In this document: positions 24,282 through 32,338 of the stretch, in pieces
Position numbering within the stretch: position 1 is the stretch's first letter
How the letters are laid out: every line of letters begins with the position of its first letter
Source: Myxococcaceae bacterium
Lineage (GTDB): Bacteria > Myxococcota > Myxococcia > Myxococcales > Myxococcaceae
Direction: 5' to 3'
Length of the DNA stretch: 32,338 bases
Assembly (NCBI GenBank): GCA_022616315.1
Contig: JAKEEX010000263.1
Coordinates: 1 to 32,338, forward strand
Made by a program: the position numbers and the translations under genes
The notes under the pieces: model-generated
Database searches by the model: none
What the model was told of the DNA's origin: nothing
Seen by the model: only the letters and a program-made list of their open reading frames with translations

Positions 24282-25361
24282 ATGCCGTCTTACCCCCTCG
24301 CAGAGACAGAGCCCGACCCTTGGCTGGCGAGAGCCTGGGCTCGACATCCACTCGTCGCGATGGTGCAGCACCGGCAACGCCTCGAGTTCTTCCGTGGGCT
24401 CCACGGCATGGTCCGGGCCGGCATTCCCCTGAACCTCGCCCTCGCAGAGCTCTCGAATGGCCGGATGCGCGAGACGTTCGGCCGGGCCGTGGCGGCGGTG
24501 GACGGGGCGGTGGCCGCGGGCGAGGGGCTGGCCGTGGGGATGCAGCAAGTTCCCGCATTCTTCGAGCCCCATACCGTGCAACTCGTGGCGGCGGCCGAGA
24601 GCACTGGAACCCTCGACGGAGCCCTGGCTCACATCCAGGAGCAGATGGAGGAGAACCACCGGCTGCGCTGGCAGGGCGTCCTCCTCTGCCTCTACCCCGC
24701 GTACCTGGTGGTCGTGCTCCTCTTCGGCGGTGCGGCCCTGGACACGGCGGCAGGCGCCCTCGCGAGCGGGCAGACGGACTCGCTCCTGGCGGCGTTCGTC
24801 GGACACTTCGCCCGCGGGCTCCTCGAGGTCGTGGGGATGGGAGCGCTCGCCTTCATTGCGCCGCTGACCCTGGCCGCGCCTCCTGTCGCGGTGCACTGGA
24901 AGCGACTCCGCCGGCGTCTCCCACTGCTCGGGGGAGCCCATCGCTCGCTGGAGGCCAGCCGCTTCTGTCACGCGCTGGGCTCCTCGCTCGGCGCCGGGCT
25001 CGAGGCGGGGCGAAGCCTCGAGCTGGCGCTGGATGCCTCACGGAGCCTGGGGCTCCGCGCGCGTGCCCGCTCGGCCCTGCTGCGGATTCGCGGCGGCGCC
25101 GCCCTGACGGACGTGGTGCGATGGCTCGGGGTGCTCGGGGAGGCATCCCTCCAGCAACTGGCCACCGGAGAGCGGACGGGCCGCCTTCCCGAGGTCCTGG
25201 CGCGCGTGGCGCGTGACACCCGCGAAGCCGGGATGCGGCGCGTTCGAGCACTCATGATCGCGGCGATCGCCGTGCTGGTGGCGGGGCTGATCGCCCCCAG
25301 CATCGGGAAGGCCGTCCAGACGTTCGAGCGCTATGCGAGCCAGATGGAGACGCTGCTCTAG
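24282..25361 (+). CDS. Orphan type II secretion GspF/PilC-like inner-membrane protein
   Basis: The 359-residue protein has two GspF-like cytoplasmic domains, each followed by membrane helices. The first repeat has FFRGLHGMVRAGIPLNLALAEL (36-57) and LVAAAESTGTLDGAL (101-115). Helices follow at ~134-155 and ~180-200, then the second repeat (FCHALGSSLGAGLEAGRSLEL, LATGERTGRLPEVL) and a C-terminal helix (IAAIAVLVAGLIAPSIGKAV). This is the platform-protein fold of type II secretion and type IV pili. No ATPase, pilin or secretin lies nearby, so it may serve a dispersed machine or another role. No ribosome site is evident at ATG 24282. Its stop is 21 bases from the convergent thioredoxin-domain gene's stop. 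Confidence 0.84.
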   Translation: MPSYPLAETEPDPWLARAWARHPLVAMVQHRQRLEFFRGLHGMVRAGIPLNLALAELSNGRMRETFGRAVAAVDGAVAAGEGLAVGMQQVPAFFEPHTVQLVAAAESTGTLDGALAHIQEQMEENHRLRWQGVLLCLYPAYLVVVLLFGGAALDTAAGALASGQTDSLLAAFVGHFARGLLEVVGMGALAFIAPLTLAAPPVAVHWKRLRRRLPLLGGAHRSLEASRFCHALGSSLGAGLEAGRSLELALDASRSLGLRARARSALLRIRGGAALTDVVRWLGVLGEASLQQLATGERTGRLPEVLARVARDTREAGMRRVRALMIAAIAVLVAGLIAPSIGKAVQTFERYASQMETLL

Positions 25362-25382
25362 CCGGGTCCCCCTCCGCCGATC

Positions 25383-27479
<2,097 letters not shown>

Positions 27480-27645
27480 GAGGTCGTCTCCTGTGCGCGG
27501 AAGATGTCCGCTGGGTGCTAATCCCCGGGCCGACGGGAGTCCAGGTAGACGTTGCCCCGGGTGCATCCGTTCCGTCGCTGCTCCATCGTTGTTAAGAGCC
27601 ATCGGTCCACGGTTCGCCGGATTGTGGTCGGCACGGGGGCTTGGA

Positions 27646-28860
27646 GTGACACGGGAAAGGGGCAGCGAGCTGGCCGAGTACCAGCCGGCGGTGAACGGCG
27701 TGCACGCGCGTCACGGCACACTCCTCGTGCCGCACGCGGAGCCCACACGCGTCTTCACGGGCTTCCGCGGGCTTCCCCGGTGGCTCGGGGAGCGCAAGAT
27801 GGGGCGCGGCGAGGCGACGTCCCTCGTCCACAACCCACGCGCCCACGCGCCCCGGCGCCGCGGGCTCGAGGTGATGAGCTTCAACGTCTTCCACAGCGCC
27901 GTCCGCCGCAAGGCGTTCCTCGAGTACTTCGAGCTGCTCGAGGCCGAGGACCGCATCCCGGACGTGCTCGCGCTCCAGGAGACGAACCAGCCCCTCACCC
28001 TCCTGTTGGCGCGCCGCCACGGCTATCACTTCGGCTACTTCGGCCGCGAGCTGCAGGGAAGCATCCGCTTCCTCAACGGCAAGTGCGTCCTCAGCCGCCA
28101 CCCCATCGTCGAGGCCGTGCACTTCACCTTCGCCGTCGACGAGCAGGAGCGCTACCTCGCCATCCACCACCGGGAGGACATCTTCAAGCTCGGCCCCGGG
28201 GAGCTGAACGAGGACCGCGGTGCCATGCGGGTGACGCTCGAGGTGGGCCACGCCCTCGTGGACGTCTACTCGGTGCACCTCACGCTCGGGGACGCCATCA
28301 TCAACGCGGACCAGCTGCGACAGCTGACCGGCCTCGTCCGCACACGCCCGAACCTCGGCGCAGCCGTGCTGGGGGACTTCAATGCGAACCTCAACCTCCT
28401 CCTCGAGCGCGGGAAGGCGAAGCCCGGCGAGCGAACCGGCTCCGTGGAGACCTACCACGAGCGCTACGGACGCCTTCCCACCGGCACCATGGACGCGGCC
28501 GGCGACGAGGGCGTGCGACGCGCCCTCCGCGCTCTCGATGCGGCGGCTCCGGACGTGTTCGAGCGCGCCCCCACCCACGTCCTGCTCCCCGGCCACCGCA
28601 AGGTGACGCCGCTGGAGGCACGCAAGGCGCTCCTGGGCGGCGCGGACCAGCTGGACACGGACACCGTCTGGCGGCTCATGGACATTGCGGATGGGGCCAC
28701 CCTGGCGCTGGACCCGCTGCCCGACGGCACGCGCCCGGCAACCGGCAAGCGCTTCGACAGCGTCTTCGCCACCGCACAGCTCAAGCCCCTGGGCGTGGAG
28801 CTGGACCGGACGACAGGCTCCTCGGACCACACGCCGGTGCGGGTACGCTTCGCGCTCTAG
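27646..28860 (+). CDS. Endonuclease/exonuclease/phosphatase-family protein
   Basis: The protein has the DNase I-like fold motifs: MSFNVFH (~77-83), LALQETNQ with the metal-binding Glu, [15 protein letters not shown] (Asp244, Asn246) and a C-terminal SSDHTPV with the catalytic Asp-His pair. These define metal-dependent phosphodiesterases or phosphatases acting on DNA, lipids or inositol phosphates; the substrate is not predictable. The start is ambiguous. GTG 27646 has a weak GGGGG, while ATG 27799 has a good GGGGAG six bases upstream but would shorten the N-terminus by 51 residues; codon bias favours coding upstream of 27799. No signal peptide is seen. The helicase gene starts 20 bases after its stop in the same direction, suggesting co-transcription. 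Confidence 0.83.
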   Translation: MTRERGSELAEYQPAVNGVHARHGTLLVPHAEPTRVFTGFRGLPRWLGERKMGRGEATSLVHNPRAHAPRRRGLEVMSFNVFHSAVRRKAFLEYFELLEAEDRIPDVLALQETNQPLTLLLARRHGYHFGYFGRELQGSIRFLNGKCVLSRHPIVEAVHFTFAVDEQERYLAIHHREDIFKLGPGELNEDRGAMRVTLEVGHALVDVYSVHLTLGDAIINADQLRQLTGLVRTRPNLGAAVLGDFNANLNLLLERGKAKPGERTGSVETYHERYGRLPTGTMDAAGDEGVRRALRALDAAAPDVFERAPTHVLLPGHRKVTPLEARKALLGGADQLDTDTVWRLMDIADGATLALDPLPDGTRPATGKRFDSVFATAQLKPLGVELDRTTGSSDHTPVRVRFAL

Positions 28861-28880
28861 CCGCCTCGAGCGCCCCTTTC

Positions 28881-30788
28881 ATGAGCCGCGACGTCTCCCA
28901 CTTCGACCACCTCACACGCCTCCTGGCCCTCGAGCACACGGCGCAGAAGGCCCGCATGGCCGAGGAGGCCCAGCGGCTCACGCTGCAGGAGCGCGCGGCG
29001 CGGGGACTCGTCTGGCTGGACCTGGAGGCCGTGGAGGACGCGGTGGGTCTGGGAGGGCGTGTGCTCGTGACGCTCGCGCGCGCGGACGGCCAGTCCCTCC
29101 CCGCGCCGTTGCACAACGGCGACCTCGTCGCGCTCCGGCCGCGAAAGGCGGAGGACGTGGCGCCCGTGACGGGGCTCGTCAGCCGCGCGACGCGAGCGCG
29201 TGTGACGCTCGCCTTCGACCGGCCCCCTCCTCCCTTCGTCGGGGAGGGCCGCCTCCGGCTGGACCTCGTCCCGAACGACATCACCTACCAGCGCGCCCGC
29301 GCCGCCGTGGAGCGCATGAAGGCCCGCGAGCGTGGCCAGGAGCGGCGCGTGCGGGACGTGCTGCTCGGGGCCGCGGCTCCGAAGTTCGGGCGCCTCACCG
29401 AGCCTACGCCCACCCGGCCGCTGAATCCCGAGCAGCGCGAGGCGGTGCAGCGTGCGCTCGCCGCCGAGGACTTCTTCCTCGTCCACGGGCCACCCGGCAC
29501 GGGCAAGAGCACGGTGCTCGCGGAGGTGGCCGTGCAGGCGGTGGCGAACGGCCAGCGGCTCCTCGCGTGCGCCGCCTCCAACGCGGCGGTGGACCACCTC
29601 CTGGAGCTGTGCGTGGACAACGGCCTCTCCGCGGTGCGCGTGGGCCACCCCGGGCGCGTGCTGGAGCGGCTGCAGCAGCACACGCTGGACGTGCTCGTGG
29701 AGGAGCACCCGGACCGCGTGCTCGCGCGCGAGCTCTTCGACGAGGCCCTGTCGCTGCAAGGCTACGCGCGCCGCCAGCGCACGCAAGGTCGCAGCCGCGA
29801 GCGCTTCGCCCAGGCCCGGGCATCGAGCTCGGAGGCCCGCCAGCTGATGGACGAGGCGCGCGCGCTGGAGCGCAAGGCGGTGCGCAGCGTGCTCGGGAAG
29901 GCGCGGGTGGTGTGCGTCACGCTCGGGAGCCTCGACACCCCGGTGCTTGCCGACGAGGAGTTCGACCTCGCCCTGCTCGACGAGGCCACGCAGGCCATCG
30001 AGCCGCTCTCCCTGCTGCCCTTCCTGCGCGCTCCACGGGTGGTGCTCGCCGGGGACCACAAGCAGCTTCCTCCCACGGTGGTGTCCGAGGCGGCCGCCAG
30101 GGCGGGACTCTCGGTCAGCCTCTTCGAGCGGCTCCACGCGGATGCCCCACAGGAGGCGCACCGGATGCTGCGCGAGCAGTACCGCATGCACGCGGACATC
30201 ATGGCCTTCCCCTCGCGCACCTTCTACGCCGGCGAGCTGCGCGCACACCCGGGTGTGGCCTCGCGCACCCTCGCGGAGGTCCTCACGCGCGAAGGCGTGG
30301 ACGCCCCGCCCGTCCTCTTCCTCGACACGGCGGGGAAGGGCTTCGAGGAGGTCCAGGAGGAGGGTGGAAGCTTCTTCAACGAGGGAGAGGCGGCGCTCGT
30401 GGCCGCGCGCGGGCGGGAGCTGCTCGCTGCGGGGCTCCCTTCAGGAGAGCTCGCCGTCATCACGCCCTACAGCGCCCAGGCCGCGCTGGTGCGCGACATG
30501 CTCGGCGTGCCCGGCGTCGAGGTGGACACCGTGGACGCCTTCCAGGGACGCGAGAAGGACGCGGTGCTCGTGTCGCTCGTGCGCTCCAACGGCGAGGGCC
30601 AGGTGGGCTTCCTCGCCGAGCTGCGCCGCATGAACGTGGCGCTCACGCGCCCCCGCCGCCACCTCTTCGTGGTGGGCGACTCGGCCACTCTCGGCGGACA
30701 CCCGTTCTACGAGGACTTCATGGCGTCCACGCAGGCGCAGGGTGGGTATCGCTCTGCGTGGGAGTGGCCGGAGCCGGAGCGGGGCTGA
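28881..30788 (+). CDS. SF1 (UPF1/IGHMBP2-like) DNA/RNA helicase
   Basis: The 635-residue protein contains all superfamily 1B helicase motifs: an N-terminal beta-barrel-like region, Walker A GPPGTGKS (203-210), ASNAAVD (Ia), Walker B with DEATQ at Asp367-Glu368, GDHKQLPPTVV (III), LREQYRMH (IV/V region), VDTVDAFQGREKDAVLVSLVRSN and NVALTRPRRHLFVVGD (VI). This matches the UPF1/IGHMBP2/DNA2 group, which unwinds DNA or RNA 5'-to-3'. The ATG at 28881 begins a normal-length protein; the frame is open much further upstream, but that part is a shadow of the endonuclease-family gene. No ribosome site is seen, so translation may depend on the upstream gene. Its 3' end overlaps the convergent gtrA-like gene by 71 bases. 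Confidence 0.92.
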   Translation: MSRDVSHFDHLTRLLALEHTAQKARMAEEAQRLTLQERAARGLVWLDLEAVEDAVGLGGRVLVTLARADGQSLPAPLHNGDLVALRPRKAEDVAPVTGLVSRATRARVTLAFDRPPPPFVGEGRLRLDLVPNDITYQRARAAVERMKARERGQERRVRDVLLGAAAPKFGRLTEPTPTRPLNPEQREAVQRALAAEDFFLVHGPPGTGKSTVLAEVAVQAVANGQRLLACAASNAAVDHLLELCVDNGLSAVRVGHPGRVLERLQQHTLDVLVEEHPDRVLARELFDEALSLQGYARRQRTQGRSRERFAQARASSSEARQLMDEARALERKAVRSVLGKARVVCVTLGSLDTPVLADEEFDLALLDEATQAIEPLSLLPFLRAPRVVLAGDHKQLPPTVVSEAAARAGLSVSLFERLHADAPQEAHRMLREQYRMHADIMAFPSRTFYAGELRAHPGVASRTLAEVLTREGVDAPPVLFLDTAGKGFEEVQEEGGSFFNEGEAALVAARGRELLAAGLPSGELAVITPYSAQAALVRDMLGVPGVEVDTVDAFQGREKDAVLVSLVRSNGEGQVGFLAELRRMNVALTRPRRHLFVVGDSATLGGHPFYEDFMASTQAQGGYRSAWEWPEPERG

Positions 30789-31302
30789 GCGGGGCGTTCT
30801 TCGGGAAGACGAAGTAGCGCAGCACCAGGAGCTGGCCGAACGTGAAGACGCACAGGTCCGCGCCCAGCTTGGCCAGCACCACCGGCACCCCCATCCGGTC
30901 CGCGAAGACGTGGACGACGAGGGCGTGGGCCACCATGCCCACAAAGGTGGCCACCACGAAGCGGAACACCTGGGGCGCCACCTCCGGGTGGTGGTCCCGG
31001 AAGGCGAAGTGGCGGTTGGCGAAGAAGGTGAACGTGGAGCCCACCATCACGCCCGCCATGGCGGCCACCGGGTTGGCCCAGCCGAGGTAGTGGACGAGCA
31101 GCACGAGCACCACGATGTCGAGCACCGTGGCGACCGCACCCACGGCCAGGCTGCGCGTGGCCCACGAGTGCCAGAAGCGGAAGGCGAGCGCACGGAGGCC
31201 TCGCTCCGAAGGTGAAGCGCTGCTCGGAGCGATGGAGCCGTTCAGGGGTGCGGAGCCGTTCATCTTCAGGGGCGCACCCTCGGCCGGTGCGTAGCGCGAC
31301 AT
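30718..31302 (-). CDS. GtrA-family membrane protein
   Basis: The 194-residue protein contains the GtrA-like four-helix membrane domain: LAVGAVATVLDIVVLVLLVHYLG, AAMAGVMVGSTFTFFANRHFAF (the FxxNRxxxF hallmark), VFRFVVATFVGMVAHALVVH and LGADLCVFTFGQLLVLRYFVF. These proteins are thought to flip prenyl-linked sugars or serve cell-wall glycan synthesis. The N-terminal ~50 residues before the first helix are Ser/Pro/Ala-rich and the C-terminus is a Pro/Ala-rich tail. The ATG at 31302 is chosen among candidates at 31407, 31302 and 31263; none has a strong ribosome site. The C-terminal tail is encoded antisense to the helicase 3' end (71-base overlap). Confidence 0.86.
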   Translation of the reverse strand: MSRYAPAEGAPLKMNGSAPLNGSIAPSSASPSERGLRALAFRFWHSWATRSLAVGAVATVLDIVVLVLLVHYLGWANPVAAMAGVMVGSTFTFFANRHFAFRDHHPEVAPQVFRFVVATFVGMVAHALVVHVFADRMGVPVVLAKLGADLCVFTFGQLLVLRYFVFPKNAPLSPAPAPATPTQSDTHPAPAWTP

Positions 31303-31357
31303 ATCAAACAAGCGGCTCGCAACAACAGGAAGGACGCATGGCGGTATTCTCCCGCGG

Positions 31358-32236
31358 GTGTCACACCTGCCCTCCTCCCCTCCCCTCGCCGCTCGCTCCT
31401 TACGCATCGACAGCGAGGGGCTTGCCCTCCACCTGCTCGAGCGTCACCCGGGGGCGCCGCACCGCGTCCTGCTCCTCCACGGCTACCTGGACCACGCGCG
31501 GAGCTTCGACTGGCTGGTGGAGCGGCTCCCGTCCACCTTCCATACCGTGGCGCTGGATCTGCGCGGCATGGGGCACTCGGGGCACCTGGGGCCGGGCGCG
31601 CACTACCACGTGATGGATCACCTCGCGGACCTGGGCGCCGTGCTGGACGGCCTCGGCTGGACCGGAGCCCACCTGGTGGGACACTCGCTCGGGGGCATCC
31701 TCGCCCTGGCGTTCGCGGCGGCGCGTCCGGACCGCGTCCGCTCGGTGACGGCCATCGAAGCGCTCGGTCCATCGGGTGGTGAGCCTTCTCTCGCGGTGGG
31801 CCGGCTGCAGGCCTTCGTGGAGGACGCGCAGCGCCCGGCGCGCCGCCGCGTGTACGCGGATGTGGCGGCCGCAGCGGCACGGCTCGCGGAGAGCAACTCG
31901 GGCCTGTCCCCGACGGCGGCGCTTCACCTCGCGGCGCACGGCACCGCACCCGTGGACGGGGGTTTGGGCTTCACCTTCGACCCGCGCCACCGCCGGCGCG
32001 GCGCCATGGGCTTCGACGAGGCCCAGACGCTCGCGCTCCTCGCGGCCGTCTCCTGCTCTGTCCAGGTGGTGCTCGGCACCCTGGGCTACTCCGCGGAGGA
32101 TGCGCAGGCGCAGGCTCGCTTGTCTGCCCTCCGTGCGCCCCCCGTGCACCGGGTGCCAGGCGGTCACCACTGCCACATGGACAGCCCCTCGGAGACCGCA
32201 ACCCTGGTGCAGGCCTTCGTCTCCCAGGTTGCCTGA
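31358..32236 (+). CDS. Alpha/beta-fold hydrolase
   Basis: The 292-residue protein has HRVLLLHGYLDHARSF (oxyanion HG region), ALDLRGMGHSG, the nucleophile elbow GHSLGG, VTAIEALGP and a C-terminal VPGGHHCHMD that supplies the catalytic His. This is a standard alpha/beta hydrolase of unknown substrate. The annotated start is GTG 31358, which lacks a clear ribosome site. A strong AGGAAGGA precedes an ATG at 31338, but that ATG is in another frame, suggesting either a leaderless GTG or a lost base near the 5' end. It diverges from the GtrA-like gene across about 55 bases. Confidence 0.86.
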   Translation: MSHLPSSPPLAARSLRIDSEGLALHLLERHPGAPHRVLLLHGYLDHARSFDWLVERLPSTFHTVALDLRGMGHSGHLGPGAHYHVMDHLADLGAVLDGLGWTGAHLVGHSLGGILALAFAAARPDRVRSVTAIEALGPSGGEPSLAVGRLQAFVEDAQRPARRRVYADVAAAAARLAESNSGLSPTAALHLAAHGTAPVDGGLGFTFDPRHRRRGAMGFDEAQTLALLAAVSCSVQVVLGTLGYSAEDAQAQARLSALRAPPVHRVPGGHHCHMDSPSETATLVQAFVSQVA

Positions 32237-32284
32237 GCGGACCGGTCCGACGCGGAAAAGGACTTCCCCCGGCGTGGGCGCCCG

Positions 32285-32338
32285 TCACACAGGCAGCCAC
32301 GCACGCCCCTCCCGCACTCCGAGCAGCGGCGTGCGCGA
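32285..32338 (-). CDS. Possible C-terminal end of a minus-strand gene
   Basis: The last 54 bases read on the minus strand as 17 codons followed by TGA (stop at 32285-32287), giving a peptide ending GVREGRAWLPV. Codon usage is G/C-rich at third positions and the peptide looks protein-like, but it is too short to assign. If real, it converges on the alpha/beta hydrolase with 48 bases between stops. Confidence 0.35.
   Translation of the reverse strand, partial: SRTPLLGVREGRAWLPV

Noticed and set aside
27552-28880. Upstream extension of the helicase frame to 1078 codons
   Set aside because: It overlaps the endonuclease-family gene in another frame and is Arg/Pro-rich; the helicase protein begins at 28881.

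Overview
The window is GC-rich bacterial chromosome of myxobacterial type (Myxococcota, most likely Cystobacterineae). Evidence: strongly G/C-biased third codon positions, frequent GTG starts, dense packing of lipoproteins and signal-peptide proteins, and a MYXO-CTERM-like surface-sorting tail on the protein at 2947-4821. I see no rRNA, tRNA, CRISPR, insertion sequence or prophage. Functions come from motifs read in the translations; no database search was run.

Layout. 1-2324 (-): a large PHP-fold metallohydrolase lipoprotein running off the left edge, then about 620 bases without a convincing gene. 2947-4821 (+): an exported copper-radical-oxidase-like protein. 5000-8339 (+): a tightly coupled cassette (nucleotide-sugar epimerase, DegT/StrS aminotransferase, WbqC, PIG-L deacetylase) with lower GC than its surroundings, probably acquired, for an unusual amino sugar or surface glycan. 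8344-9078 (-): an exported beta-carbonic anhydrase. 9500-11997 (+): a repeat-built membrane-anchored protein of unknown function, then a DUF4136 lipoprotein and a small outer-membrane barrel. 12004-14067 (-): queG, a PduO-type corrinoid adenosyltransferase, a 28-codon ORF and a solitary MNT nucleotidyltransferase. 14214-16073 (+): a cytochrome c-FTR1 iron permease fusion behind a clear Fur-box match. 16101-18981 (-): a Nudix-metallo-beta-lactamase fusion overlapping a SAMHD1-like HD phosphohydrolase. 19080-23398 (+): ATP-grasp ligase, GNAT, transglutaminase-like protein, thyA, folA. 23395-24201 (-): spermidine-synthase-like protein. 24282-25361 (+): an orphan GspF-like protein. 25383-27479 (-): a YyaL/SPATA20-type thioredoxin-domain protein. 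27646-30788 (+): an endonuclease/exonuclease/phosphatase-family protein and an SF1 helicase. 30718-31302 (-): GtrA family. 31358-32236 (+): alpha/beta hydrolase. The last 54 bases may hold the end of a minus-strand gene.

How genes work together. The 5000-8339 cassette reads as one pathway (sugar oxidoreduction, amination, WbqC step, deacetylation) without its own glycosyltransferase. thyA and folA regenerate tetrahydrofolate and make dTMP. The HD/Nudix pair is coupled and probably acts on nucleotides. The FTR1 fusion is likely iron-repressed. The ATP-grasp/GNAT/transglutaminase run could be a peptide-tailoring unit and has an unusual 146-base out-of-frame overlap. Convergent genes repeatedly end within a few bases of each other, or overlap, with no room for a terminator.
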